Positions 11,655-23,178 of a stretch of 64,000 nucleotides of DNA are shown piece by piece; within the stretch, counting starts at the first letter, position 1, and the number at the start of each line of letters is the position of its first letter. The position numbers and the translations under genes were made by a program. This DNA is from Megalopta genalis (lineage: Eukaryota; Arthropoda; Insecta; Hymenoptera; Halictidae): positions 1,972,501-2,036,500 of the forward strand of contig NW_027476092.1 in the NCBI RefSeq assembly GCF_051020955.1. The letters are read 5' to 3'. The notes under the pieces were generated by a model. It made no database searches. It was not told the origin of the DNA and saw only the letters and a program-made list of their open reading frames with translations.

Positions 11655-11884
11655 TGCACATTTGTTCATTTGTTCATTTGTTCATTTGTTCGTTTGTGCA
11701 ATTATTCATTTGTTCATTCGTTCATTTCTCAACTTGTTCATTTGCTCATTTCTTCATTTCTTCAATTCTTCATTTCTTCTTTTGTTCACTTCTTCCATTC
11801 TTCATTTCTTCATTTGTTCATTTGTTCGTTTTTTAATTTGTTCACTTGTTCATTTGTCCATTTGTTTATTTGTTCACCTGTTCC
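11655..11884. repeat. Left-domain marker block 7, type T1
   Basis: ATTCATTTGTTCATTCG with GCTCATTTCTTC. Third and last T1; opens cycle 3. Confidence 0.9.
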
Positions 11885-12550
11885 TTTGTTCATTTGTTCA
11901 TTTGTTCATTTGTTCGTTTGTTCATTTGTACATTTGTTCATTTGTTCATTTGTTCCTTTGTTCATTTGTTCAATTGTTCATTTGTTCGTTTGTTCATTTG
12001 TACATTTGTTCATTTGTTCATTTGTTCATTTGTTCATTTGTTCATTTGTTCATTTGTTCATTTGTTCATTTGTTCATTTGTTCATTTGTTCGTTTGTTTA
12101 TTTTTACATTTGTTCATTTGTTCGTTTGTTCATTTGTTCATTTGTTCATTTGTTCATTTATCCATTTGTTCATTTGTCCATTTGTTCAGTTGTCCATTTG
12201 TTCATTTGTTCATTTGTTCATTTGTTCGTTTGTTCGTTTGTTCATTTGTTCATTTGTTCATTTGTTCATTTGTTCAATTGTCCATTTGTTCATTTGTTCA
12301 TTTGTTCATTTGTTCATTTGTTCATTTGTTCATTTGTTCATTTGTTCATTTGTTCATTTGTTCACTTGTTCATTTGTTCATTTGTTCATTTGTTCGTTTG
12401 CTCATATGTTCATTTGTTCATTTGTTCATTTGTTCATTTGTTCATTTGTTCATTTGTTCATTTGTTCATTTGTTCATTTGTTCATTTGTTCATTTGTTCA
12501 TTTGTTCATTTGTTCATTTGTTCATTTGTTCATTTGTTCATTTGTTCATT

Positions 12551-12565
12551 TGATTATTTTTACAT
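12551..12565. repeat. GATTATTTTTAC marker, copy 3
   Basis: TTTGATTATTTTTAC, followed by about 32 near-perfect canonical units ending at CGTTTGTTCGTTTGTTTATT. Exactly 7,914 bp from copy 1. Confidence 0.88.
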
Positions 12566-13094
12566 TTGTTCATTTGTTCATTTGTTCATTTGTTCATTTG
12601 TTCATTTGTTCATTTGTTCATTTGTTCATTTGTTCATTTGTTCATTTGTTCATTTGTTCATTTGTTCATTTGTTCATTTGTTCATTTGTTCATTTGTTCA
12701 TTTGTTCATTTGTTCATTTGTTCATTTGTTCATTTGTTCATTTGTTCATTTGTTCATTTGTTCATTTGTTCATTTGTTCATTTGTTCATTTGTTCATTTG
12801 TTCATTTGTTCATTTGTTCATTTGTTCGTTTGTTCGTTTGTTTATTCGTTCAATTGTCTATTCGCTCACTTGTTCATTTGTTCATTTGTTCATTTGTTCA
12901 TTTGTTCATTTGTTCAATTGTCTATTCGCTCACTTGTTCATTTGTTCATTTGTTCATTTGTTCATTTGTTCATTTGTTCATTTGTTCATTTGTTCATTTG
13001 TTCATTTGTTCATTTGTTCATTTGTTCATTTGTTCATTTGTTCATTTGTTCATTTATCCATTTGTTCATTTGTTCATTTGTCCATTTGTTCATT

Positions 13095-13324
13095 TGCACA
13101 TTTGTTCATTTGTTCATTTGTTCATTTGTTCGTTTGTGCAATTATTCATTTTTTCATTCGTTCATTTCTCAACTTGTTCATTTGCTCATTTCTTCATTTC
13201 TTCAATTCTTCATTTCTTCTTTTGTTCACTTCTTCCATTCTTCATTTCTTCATTTGTTCATTTGTTCGTTTTTTAATTTTTTCACTTGTTCATTTGTCCA
13301 TTTGTTTATTTGTTCACCTGTTCC
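13095..13324. repeat. Left-domain marker block 8, type T2 derived
   Basis: ATTCATTTTTTCATTCG and GCTCATTTCTTC, plus a derived change after the TAA: TTTTAATTTTTTCACTTG where the others read AATTTGTTCACTTG. Block 10 shares this change, so the two are closest relatives. Confidence 0.9.
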
Positions 13325-14111
13325 TTTGTTCATTTGTTCATTTGTTCATTTGTTCGTTTGTTCATTTGTACATTTGTTCATTTGTTCATTTGTTCCTTTG
13401 TTCATTTGTTCAATTGTTCATTTGTTCGTTTGTTCATTTGTACATTTGTTCATTTGTTCATTTGTTCATTTGTTCATTTGTTCATTTGTTCATTTGTTCA
13501 TTTGTCCATTTGTTCATTTGTTCATTTGTTCATTTGTTCATTTGTTCATTTGTTCATTTGTTCATTTGTTCATTTGTTCATTTGTTCGTTTGTTTATTCG
13601 TTCAATTGTCTATTCGCTCACTTGTTCATTTGTTCATTTGTTCATTTGTTCATTTGTTCATTTGTTCATTTGTTCATTTGTTCATTTGTTCATTTGTTCA
13701 TTTGTTCATTTGTTCATTTGTTCATTTGTTCATTTGTTCATTTGTTCGTTTGTTTATTTTTACATTTGTTCATTTGTTCGTTTGTTCATTTGTTCCTTTT
13801 GTTCATTTGTTCGTTTGTTCGTTTGTTCATTTGTTCATTTGTTCGTTTGTTCATTTGTTCATTTGTTCATTTGTTCATTTGTTCATTTGTTCATTTGTTC
13901 ATTTGTTCATTTGTTCATTTGTTCATTTGTTCATTTGTTCATTTGTTCATTTGTTCATTTGTTCATTTGTTCAATTGTCTATTCGCTCACTTGTTCATTT
14001 GTTCATTTGTTCATTTGTTCATTTGTTCATTTGTTCATTTGTTCATTTGTTCATTTGTTCATTTGTTCATTTATCCATTTGTTCATTTGTCCATTTGTCC
14101 ATTTGTTCATT

Positions 14112-14341
14112 TGCACATTTGTTCATTTGTTCATTTGTTCATTTGTTCGTTTGTGCAATTATTCATTTGTTCATTCGTTCATTTCTCAACTTGTTCATTT
14201 GCCCATTTCTTCATTTCTTCAATTCTTCATTTCTTCTTTTGTTCACTTCTTCCATTCTTCATTTCTTCATTTGTTCATTTGTTCGTTTTTTAATTTGTTC
14301 ACTTGTTCATTTGTCCATTTGTTTATTTGTTCACCTGTTCC
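14112..14341. repeat. Left-domain marker block 9, type C
   Basis: GCCCATTTCTTC, 1,017 bp after block 8, followed by GTACATTTGTTCGTTTG. Blocks 11 and 13 share this flank, which places them in one lineage. Confidence 0.9.
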
Positions 14342-15647
14342 TTTGTTCATTTGTTCATTTGTTCATTTCTTCGTTTGTTCATTTGTACATTTGTTCGTTT
14401 GTTCATTTGTTCCTTTGTTCATTTGTTCATTTGTTCATTTCTTCGTTTGTTCATTTGTACATTTGTTCATTTGTTCATTTGTTCATTTGTTCATTTGTTC
14501 ATTTGTTCATTTGTTCATTTGTTCATTTGTTCATTTGTTCATTTGTTCATTTGTTCATTTGTTCATTTGTTCATTTGTTCATTTGTTCATTTGTTCATTT
14601 GTTCATTTGTTCGTTTGTTTATTTTTACATTTGTTCATTTGTTCGTTTGTTCATTTGTTCATTTGTTCATTTGTTCAATTGTTCATTTGTTCATTTGTTC
14701 ATTTGTTCTTTTATTCATTTGTTCATTTGTTCATTTGTTCGTTTGTTCGTTTGTTCATTTGTTCATTTGTTCATTTGTTCATTTGTTCATTTGTTCGTTT
14801 GTTCATTTGTTCGTTTGTTCATTTGTTCGTTTGTTCATTTGTTCGTTTGTTCATTTGTTCGTTTGTTCATTTGTTCGTTTGTTCATTTGTTCATTTGTTC
14901 ATTTGTTCATTTGTTCATTTGTTCATTTGTTCATTTGTTCATTTGTTCATTTGTTCATTTGTTCATTTGTTCACTTGTTCATTTGTTCATTTGTTCATTT
15001 GTTCGTTTGCTCATATGTTCATTTGTTCATTTGTTCATTTGTTCATTTGTTCATTTGTTCATTTGTTCATTTGTTCATTTGTTCATTTGTTCATTTGTTC
15101 ATTTGTTCATTTGTTCATTTGTTCATTTGTTCATTTGTTCATTTGTTCATTTGTTCATTTGTTCATTTGTTCACTTGTTCATTTGTTCATTTGTTCATTT
15201 CTTCATTTGTTCATTTGTTCGTCTGCTCATATGTTCGTTTGCTCATATGTTCCTTTGTTCATTTGTTCATTTGTTCATTTGTTCATTTGTTCATTTGTTC
15301 ATTTGTTCATTTGTTCATTTGTTCATTTGTTCGTTTGTTCGTTTGTTCATTTGTTCATTTGTTCATTTGTTCATTTGTTCAATTGTCCATTTGTTCATTT
15401 GTTCATTTGTTCATTTGTTCATTTGTTCATTTGTTCATTTGTTCATTTGTTCATTTGTTCATTTGTTCATTTGTTCATTTGTTCATTTGTTCATTTGTTC
15501 GTTTGCTCATATGTTCATTTGTTCATTTGTTCATTTGTTCATTTGTTCATTTGTTCATTTGTTCATTTGTTCATTTGTTCATTTGTTCATTTGTTCATTT
15601 GTTCATTTGTTCATTTGTTCATTTGTTCATTTGTTCATTTGTTCATT

Positions 15648-15662
15648 TGATTATTTTTACAT
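15648..15662. repeat. GATTATTTTTAC marker, copy 4
   Basis: TTTGATTATTTTTAC followed by the longest homogeneous run of this class, about 36 canonical units to about 15955. No T1 block precedes it. Confidence 0.88.
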
Positions 15663-16247
15663 TTGTTCATTTGTTCATTTGTTCATTTGTTCATTTGTTC
15701 ATTTGTTCATTTGTTCATTTGTTCATTTGTTCATTTGTTCATTTGTTCATTTGTTCATTTGTTCATTTGTTCATTTGTTCATTTGTTCATTTGTTCATTT
15801 GTTCATTTGTTCATTTGTTCATTTGTTCATTTGTTCATTTGTTCATTTGTTCATTTGTTCATTTGTTCATTTGTTCATTTGTTCATTTGTTCATTTGTTC
15901 ATTTGTTCATTTGTTCATTTGTTCATTTGTTCATTTGTTCATTTGTTCATTTGTTCGTTTGTTCGTTTGTTTATTCGTTCAATTGTCTATTCGCTCACTT
16001 GTTCATTTGTTCATTTGTTCATTTGTTCATTTGTTCATTTGTTCAATTGTCTATTCGCTCACTTGTTCAATTGTCTATTCGCTCACTTGTTCATTTGTTC
16101 ATTTGTTCATTTGTTCATTTGTTCATTTGTTCATTTGTTCATTTGTTCATTTGTTCATTTGTTCATTTGTTCATTTGTTCATTTGTTCATTTGTTCATTT
16201 GTTCATTTATCCATTTGTTCATTTGTTCATTTGTCCATTTGTTCATT

Positions 16248-16477
16248 TGCACATTTGTTCATTTGTTCATTTGTTCATTTGTTCGTTTGTGCAATTATTC
16301 ATTTTTTCATTCGTTCATTTCTCAACTTGTTCATTTGCTCATTTCTTCATTTCTTCAATTCTTCATTTCTTCTTTTGTTCACTTCTTCCATTCTTCATTT
16401 CTTCATTTGTTCATTTGTTCGTTTTTTAATTTTTTCACTTGTTCATTTGTCCATTTGTTTATTTGTTCACCTGTTCC
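16248..16477. repeat. Left-domain marker block 10, type T2 derived
   Basis: Carries both ATTCATTTTTTCATTCG and the private TTTTAATTTTTTCACTTG of block 8, from which it lies 3,153 bp away. Confidence 0.9.
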
Positions 16478-17264
16478 TTTGTTCATTTGTTCATTTGTTC
16501 ATTTGTTCGTTTGTTCATTTGTACATTTGTTCATTTGTTCATTTGTTCCTTTGTTCATTTGTTCAATTGTTCATTTGTTCGTTTGTTCATTTGTACATTT
16601 GTTCATTTGTTCATTTGTTCATTTGTTCATTTGTTCATTTGTTCATTTGTTCATTTGTTCATTTGTCCATTTGTTCATTTGTTCATTTGTTCATTTGTTC
16701 ATTTGTTCATTTGTTCATTTGTTCATTTGTTCATTTGTTCATTTGTTCATTTGTTCGTTTGTTTATTCGTTCAATTGTCTATTCGCTCACTTGTTCATTT
16801 GTTCATTTGTTCATTTGTTCATTTGTTCATTTGTTCATTTGTTCATTTGTTCATTTGTTCATTTGTTCATTTGTTCATTTGTTCATTTGTTCATTTGTTC
16901 ATTTGTTCATTTGTTCATTTGTTCGTTTGTTTATTTTTACATTTGTTCATTTGTTCGTTTGTTCATTTGTTCCTTTTGTTCATTTGTTCGTTTGTTCGTT
17001 TGTTCATTTGTTCATTTGTTCGTTTGTTCATTTGTTCATTTGTTCATTTGTTCATTTGTTCATTTGTTCATTTGTTCATTTGTTCATTTGTTCATTTGTT
17101 CATTTGTTCATTTGTTCATTTGTTCAATTGTCTATTCGCTCACTTGTTCATTTGTTCATTTGTTCATTTGTTCATTTGTTCATTTGTTCATTTGTTCATT
17201 TGTTCATTTGTTCATTTGTTCATTTATCCATTTGTTCATTTGTCCATTTGTCCATTTGTTCATT

Positions 17265-17494
17265 TGCACATTTGTTCATTTGTTCATTTGTTCATTTGTT
17301 CGTTTGTGCAATTATTCATTTGTTCATTCGTTCATTTCTCAACTTGTTCATTTGCCCATTTCTTCATTTCTTCAATTCTTCATTTCTTCTTTTGTTCACT
17401 TCTTCCATTCTTCATTTCTTCATTTGTTCATTTGTTCGTTTTTTAATTTGTTCACTTGTTCATTTGTCCATTTGTTTATTTGTTCACCTGTTCC
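17265..17494. repeat. Left-domain marker block 11, type C
   Basis: GCCCATTTCTTC with the GTACATTTGTTCGTTTG flank of block 9, 1,017 bp after block 10. The block 10-11 spacing equals the block 8-9 spacing exactly. Confidence 0.9.
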
Positions 17495-18040
17495 TTTGTT
17501 CATTTGTTCATTTGTTCATTTCTTCGTTTGTTCATTTGTACATTTGTTCGTTTGTTCATTTGTTCCTTTGTTCATTTGTTCATTTGTTCATTTCTTCGTT
17601 TGTTCATTTGTACATTTGTTCATTTGTTCATTTGTTCATTTGTTCATTTGTTCATTTGTTCATTTGTTCATTTGTTCATTTGTTCATTTGTTCATTTGTT
17701 CATTTGTTCATTTGTTCATTTGTTCATTTGTTCATTTGTTCATTTGTTCATTTGTTCATTTGTTCATTTGTTCGTTTGTTTATTTTTACATTTGTTCATT
17801 TGTTCGTTTGTTCATTTGTTCATTTGTTCATTTGTTCAATTGTTCATTTGTTCATTTGTTCATTTGTTCTTTTATTCATTTGTTCATTTGTTCATTTGTT
17901 CGTTTGTTCGTTTGTTCATTTGTTCATTTGTTCATTTGTTCATTTGTTCATTTGTTCGTTTGTTCATTTGTTCGTTTGTTCATTTGTTCGTTTGTTCATT
18001 TGTTCACTTGTTCATTTGTTCATTTGTTCATTTGTTCATT

Positions 18041-19163
18041 TGTTCATTTGTTCATTTGTTCGTCTGCTCATATGTTCGTTTGCTCATATGTTCCTTTGTT
18101 CATTTGTTCATTTGTTCATTTGTTCATTTGTTCATTTGTTCATTTGTTCATTTGTTCATTTGTTCATTTGTTCATTTGTTCATTTGTTCATTTGTTCATT
18201 TGTTCATTTGTTCATTTGTTCATTTGTTCATTTGTTCATTTGTTCATTTGTTCATTTGTTCATTTGTTCATTTGTTCATTTGTTCATTTGTTCATTTGTT
18301 CCCTTGTTCATTTGTTCATTTGTTCATTTGTTCATTTGTTCATTTGTTCATTTGTTCATTTGTTCATTTGTTCATTTGTTCATTTGTTCATTTGTTCATT
18401 TGTTCATTTGTTCATTTGTTCATTTGTTCATTTGTTCATTTGTTCATTCGTTCATTTCTCAACTTGTTCATTTGTTCATTTGTTCATTTGTTCATTTGTT
18501 CATTTGTTCATTTCTTCAATTCTTCATTTGTTTATTTGTTCATTTGTTCGTTTGTTCATTTGTTCGTTTGTTCATTTGTTCGTTTGTTCATTTGTTCGTT
18601 TGTTCATTTGTTCGTTTGTTCATTTGTTCGTTTGTTCATTTGTTCATTTGTTCATTTGTCATCTTGTTAATTTGTTTATTTGTTTATTTGTTCATTCGTT
18701 CATTTGTCTATTCGCTCATTTGTTCATTTGTTCGTTTGCTCATATGTTCATTTGTTCATTTGTTCATTCGCTCATTTGTTCATTTGTTCATTTGTTCATT
18801 TGTTCATTTGTTCATTTGTTCATTTGTTCATTTGTTCATTTGTTCGTTTGCTCATATGTTCATTTGTTCATTTTTTCATTTGTTCATTTGTTCATTTGTT
18901 CATTTGTTCATTTGTTCATTTGTTCATTTGTTCACTTGTTCATTTGTTCATTTGTTCATTTGTTCATTTGTTCATTTGTTCATTTGTTCATTTGTTCATT
19001 TGTTCATTTGTTCATTGGTTCATTTGTTCATTCGCTCATTTGTTCATTTGTTCATTTGTTCATTTGTTCACTTGTTCATTTGTTCATTTGTTCACTTGTT
19101 CATTTGTTCATTGGTTCATTTGTTCATTTGTTCATTTGTTCATTTGTTCATTTGTCCATTTGT
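18041..19163. repeat. Units with CATATG, CATCTTG and TTGG variants before cassette C
   Basis: Holds GTCTGCTCATATG and TGCTCATATG near 18.06-18.09 kb, GTTCCCTTG at about 18.30 kb, CATTTCTCAACTTG at about 18.45 kb, alternating TTCA/TTCG units at 18.54-18.63 kb, then CTCATATG and TTGG variants near 19.01-19.11 kb. No gene is visible. Confidence 0.83.
18657..18690. repeat. GTCATCTTGTTAATTTG marker, copy 2
   Basis: Same marker as at 11311, followed by two TTTATTTG units and GTCTATTCGCTC. Confidence 0.87.
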
Positions 19164-19750
19164 CCATTTTTTCGTTTGTTCGTTTGTTCGTTTGTTCGTT
19201 GGTTCGTTTGTTCGATTGTTCGTTTGTTCGTTTGTTCGTATGTTCGATTGTTCGTTAGTTCGTTTGTTCGTTTGTTCGTTTGTTCGTTTGTTCGTTTGTT
19301 CGCTTGTTCGTTTGTTCGTTTGTTCGTTTGTTCGTTTGTTCGTTTGTTCGTTTGTTCGTTTGTTCGTTTGTTCGTTTGTTCGTTTGTTCGTTTGTTCGTT
19401 TGTTCGTTTGTTCGTTTGTTCATTGGTTCGTTTGTTCGTTTGTTCGTTTGTTCGTTTGTTCGTTTGTTCGTTTGTTCGTTTGTTCGTTTGTTCGTTTGTT
19501 CGTTTGTTCGTTTGTTCGTTTGTTCGTTTGTTCGTTTGTTCGTTTGTTCGTTTGTTCGTTTGTTCATTTGCTGATTTGTTCATTGGATCGTTTGTTCGTT
19601 TGATCAGTTGTTAATTTGTTCGTTTGTTCATTTGTTCATTTGTTCATTTGTTCATTTGTTCATTTGTTCATTTGTTCATTTGTTCATTTGTTCCTTTGTT
19701 CATTTGTTCATTTGTTCAGTTGTTGCTTTGTTCAGTTGTTAATTTGTTAA
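19164..19750. repeat. CpG cassette C: TTCG block plus TGATCAGTTGTTAA
   Basis: Opens with TGTCCATTTTTTCG, then about 49 TTTGTTCG units (19171-19560) containing CGATTGTTCGTTAGTTCG, one CGCTTG and one CATTGG interruption. The right flank is TTTGCTGATTTGTTCATTGG, then TGATCAGTTGTTAATTTG at 19601 and CAGTTGTTGCTTTG at about 19718. The longest cassette; the two overlapping minus frames of KRTNEQTN are by-products. Confidence 0.9.
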
Positions 19751-19819
19751 TTTGTTCATTTGTTCGTTTGTTCATTCGTTCATTTATCCATTTGTTCATT
19801 TGTTCATTTGTCCATTTGT

Positions 19820-19882
19820 TCATTTGTTGATTTGTAGATTTGTTCATTCGTTCATTCGTTCATTCGTTCATTCGTTCATTTG
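19820..19882. repeat. TTGATTTGTAGATTTG marker with TTCGTTCA run, copy 1
   Basis: GTTGATTTGTAGATTTG carries a + strand TAG and is followed by about four TTCGTTCA units. Related copies are near 25740, 29918 and 30526; in the last the TTCGTTCA run has expanded. Confidence 0.85.
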
Positions 19883-20601
19883 TTCATTTGTTCATTTGTC
19901 CATTTGTTCATTTGTCCATTTGTTCATTTGTTCATTTGTTCATTTGTTCATTTGTTCATTTGTTCATTTGTTCATTTGTTCATTTGTTCATTTGTTCATT
20001 TGTTCATTTGTTCGTTTGTTTATTCGTTCAATTGTCTATTCGCTCACTTGTTCATTTGTTCATTTGTTCATTTGTTCATTTGTTCATTTGTTCATTTGTT
20101 CATTTGTTCATTTGTTCATTTGTTCATTTGTTCATTTGTTCATTTGTTCATTTGTTCATTTGTTCATTTGTTCATTTGTTCGTTTGTTTATTTTTACATT
20201 TGTTCATTTGTTCGTTTGTTCATTTGTTCCTTTTGTTCATTTGTTCGTTTGTTCGTTTGTTCATTTGTTCATTTGTTCGTTTGTTCATTTGTTCATTTGT
20301 TCATTTGTTCATTTGTTCATTTGTTCATTTGTCCATTTGTTCATTTGTTCATTTGTTCATTTGTTCATTTGTTCGTTTGTTTATTCGTTCAATTGTCTAT
20401 TCGCTCACTTGTTCATTTGTTCATTTGTTCATTTGTTCATTTGTTCATTTGTTCATTTGTTCATTTGTTCAATTGTCTATTCGCTCACTTGTTCATTTGT
20501 TCATTGGTTCATTTGTTCATTTGTTCATTTGTTCATTTGTTCATTTGTTCATTTGTTGATTTATCCATTTGTTCATTTGTACATTTGTCCATTTGTTCAT
20601 T
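19883..20601. repeat. Canonical and TTGTCTATTCG units before block 12
   Basis: Mostly TTTGTTCA with TTTATTCGTTCAATTGTC at about 20025, 20390 and 20470, GTTTATTTTTAC at about 20188, and a +1 slip (GTTCCTTTTGTTC) at about 20226. No gene is visible. Confidence 0.85.
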
Positions 20602-20831
20602 TGCACATTTGTTCATTTGTTCATTTGTTCATTTGTTCGTTTGTGCAATTATTCATTTGTTCATTCGTTCATTTCTCAACTTGTTCATTTGCCCATTTCT
20701 TCATTTCTTCAATTCTTCATTTCTTCTTTTGTTCACTTCTTCCATTCTTCATTTCTTCATTTGTTCATTTGTTCGTTTTTTAATTTGTTCACTTGTTCAT
20801 TTGTCCATTTGTTTATTTGTTCACCTGTTCC
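20602..20831. repeat. Left-domain marker block 12, type C
   Basis: GCCCATTTCTTC, with a distinctive left flank TTGATTTATCC and TGTACATTTGTCC shared only with block 14, as expected from the 5,914-bp duplication. Confidence 0.9.
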
Positions 20832-21050
20832 TTTGTTCATTTGTTCATTTGTTCATTTCTTCGTTTGTTCATTTGTACATTTGTTCATTTGTTCATTTGT
20901 TCCTTTGTTCATTTGTTCATTTGTTCATTTCTTCGTTTGTTCATTTGTACATTTGTTCATTTGTTCATTTGTTCATTTGTTCATTTGTTCATTTGTTCAT
21001 TTGTTCATTTGTTCATTTGTTCATTTGTTCATTTGTTCATTTGTTCATTT

Positions 21051-22135
21051 TTCATTTGTTCATTTGTTCATTATTTCATTTGTTCATTTGTTCATTTGTT
21101 CAATTGTTCATTTGTTCATTTGTTCATTTGATCATTTGTTCATTTGTTCCTTTCTTCATTTGTCCATTTGTCCATTTGTTCATTTGTCTATTTCTTCATT
21201 TGTTCATTTGTCCATTTGTTCATTTGTTCATTTGATCATTTGTTCATTTGTTCATTTGTTCATTTGTCCATTTGTCCATTTGTTCATTTGTCTATTTGTT
21301 CATTTGTTCATTTGTTCATTTGTTCATTTGTTCATTTGTCCATTTGTCCATTTGTTCATTTGTCCACTTGTCCATTTGTTCATTTGTTCATTTGTCCATT
21401 TGTCCATTTGTTCATTTGTTCATTTGTTCATTTGTTCATTTGTTCATTTGTTCATTTGTTCAATTGTTCATTTGTTCATTTGTTCATTTGTTCATTTGTT
21501 CATTTGTTCATTTGTTCATTTGTCTATTTCTTCATTTGTTCATTTGTCCATTTGTTCATTTGATCATTTGTTCATTTGTTCATTTGTCCATTTGTCCATT
21601 TGTTCATTTGTCCATTTGTTCATTTGTTCATTTGTTCATTTGTTCATTTGTTCATTTGTCCATTTGTCCATTTGTTCATTTGTCCATTTATCCATTTGTT
21701 CATTTGTTCATTTGTCCATTTGTTCATTTGTTCATTTGTTCATTTGTTCATTTGTTCATTTGTTCATTTGTTCAATTGTTCAGTTGTTCATTTGTCCATT
21801 TGTTCATTTGTTCACTTGTTCATTTGTCCATTTGTCCATTTGTCCATTTTTTCGTTTGTTCGTTTGTTCGTTTGTTCGTTTGTTCGTTTGTTCGTTTGTT
21901 CGTTTGTTCGTTTGTTCATTGGTTCGTTTGTTCGTTTGTTCGTTTGTTTGTTTGTTCGTTTGTTCGTTTGTTCGTTTGTTCGTTTGTTCGTTTGTTCGTT
22001 TGTTCATTTGTTGATTTGTTCATTGGTTCGTTTGTTCGTTTGTTCGTTTGATCAGTTGTTAATTTGTTCGTTTGTTCATTTGTTCATTTGTTCATTTGTT
22101 CATTTGTTCATTTGTTCCTTTGTTCATTTGTTCAT
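21051..22135. repeat. Island of right-domain sequence inside the left domain
   Basis: Composition changes abruptly at 21050 (TTCATTTTTCATTTG, a 7-nt unit). The island holds TTATTTCA, TTTGATCA, many TTTGTCCA units and cassette D, features otherwise typical from about 30.7 kb on. It matches 31,638-32,722 at a constant offset of 10,587 bp at TTATTTC (21071), TGATCAG (22049) and intermediate points. Confidence 0.88.
21845..22064. repeat. CpG cassette D (lacks the TTGCTTTG part)
   Basis: About 19 TTTGTTCG units (21851-22001) with one CATTGG and one TTTGTTTG interruption, then TTGATTTG, CATTGG and TGATCAGTTGTTAA at 22049. The usual following CAGTTGTTGCTTTG is missing: the sequence rejoins canonical units at GTTCCTTTG (about 22117), where the island ends. 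Confidence 0.9.
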
Positions 22136-22503
22136 TTGTTCATTTGTTCATTTGTTCATTTGTTCATTTGTTCATTTGTTCATTTGTTCGTTTGTTTATT
22201 CGTTCAATTGTCTATTCGCTCACTTGTTCATTTGTTCATTTGTTCATTTGTTCATTTGTTCATTTGTTCATTTGTTCATTTGTTCATTTGTTCATTTGTT
22301 CATTTGTTCATTTGTTCATTTGTTCATTTGTTCATTTGTTCATTTGTTCATTTGTTCGTTTGTTTATTTTTACATTTGTTCATTTGTTCGTTTGTTCATT
22401 TGTTCCTTTTGTTCATTTGTTCGTTTGTTCGTTTGTTCATTTGTTCATTTGTTCGTTTGTTCATTTGTTCATTTGTTCATTTGTTCATTTGTTCATTTGT
22501 TCA
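22136..22503. repeat. Junction stretch between the island and the second 5.9-kb copy
   Basis: Canonical units with TTTATTCGTTCAATTGTC at about 22196, GTTTATTTTTAC at about 22366 and a +1 slip at about 22406. It resembles 19.93-20.33 kb. Confidence 0.8.
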
Positions 22504-23178
22504 TTTGTACATTTGTTCATTTGTTCATTTGTTCATTTGTTCATTTGTTCATTTGTTCATTTGTTCATTTGTTCATTTGTCCATTTGTTCATTTGTTCAT
22601 TTGTTCATTTGTTCATTTGTTCATTTGTTCATTTGTTCATTTGTTCATTTGTTCATTTGTTCATTTGTTCGTTTGTTTATTCGTTCAATTGTCTATTCGC
22701 TCACTTGTTCATTTGTTCATTTGTTCATTTGTTCATTTGTTCATTTGTTCATTTGTTCATTTGTTCATTTGTTCATTTGTTCATTTGTTCATTTGTTCAT
22801 TTGTTCATTTGTTCATTTGTTCATTTGTTCATTTGTTCGTTTGTTTATTTTTACATTTGTTCATTTGTTCGTTTGTTCATTTGTTCCTTTTGTTCATTTG
22901 TTCGTTTGTTCGTTTGTTCATTTGTTCATTTGTTCGTTTGTTCATTTGTTCATTTGTTCATTTGTTCATTTGTTCATTTGTTCATTTGTTCATTTGTTCA
23001 TTTGTTCATTTGTTCATTTGTTCATTTGTTCATTTGTTCAATTGTCTATTCGCTCACTTGTTCATTTGTTCATTTGTTCATTTGTTCATTTGTTCATTTG
23101 TTCATTTGTTCATTTGTTCATTTGTTCATTTGTTCATTTATCCATTTGTTCATTTGTCCATTTGTCCATTTGTTCATT

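Larger units (their letters stand above)
12551..14880. repeat. Segmental duplication source, offset about 3.1 kb (left copy)
   Basis: Lines up with 15,648-18,040. The offset is 3,097 bp at GATTATTTTTAC, 3,153 bp across both marker blocks and 3,161 bp at TTCTTTTATTC, so whole-unit insertions account for the drift. The private TTTTAATTTTTTCAC change is present in both copies. Confidence 0.85.
11655..15647. repeat. Higher-order cycle 3
   Basis: T1 (11655), GATTATTTTTAC (about 12551), T2 (13095) and C (14112), then about 1.3 kb of canonical, alternating TTCA/TTCG and TGCTCATATG units. GTTCCTTTTGTTC at about 13793 gives a +1 slip. 4.64-6.5 kb lines up with 12.55-14.4 kb at an offset of about 7.9 kb apart from whole-unit gains and losses. 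Confidence 0.83.
15648..18040. repeat. Higher-order cycle 4 without T1 (right copy of the ~3.1-kb duplication)
   Basis: GATTATTTTTAC, T2 (16248) and C (17265) repeat 12.55-14.88 kb. A local difference is a doubled ATTGTCTATTCGCTCACTTG at about 16045-16085. GTTCCTTTTGTTC at about 16970 gives the +1 slip. Confidence 0.85.
16590..21048. repeat. 5,914-bp-offset duplication, left copy
   Basis: Runs from TTTGTACATTTG at about 16590 to the unit before TTCATTTTTCATTTG at 21050. It matches 22,504-26,962 at a constant offset of 5,914 bp at every landmark I checked: GTCC at 16664, TTTATTCG at 16761, GTCATCTTG at 18657, TGATCAGTTG at 19601, and the TAA of blocks 11 and 12. No change in offset was seen, so this duplication looks recent. 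Confidence 0.88.

Noticed and set aside
3883..19614. Very long + strand open frame (over 5,000 codons), and others of 1,000-3,000 codons
   Set aside because: The octamer has no stop codon in any + frame and 8 is not divisible by 3, so all three frames give the same FVHLFICS repeat. No ATG starts these frames; in-frame stops occur only in rare variant markers. There is no codon bias, domain or unique sequence.
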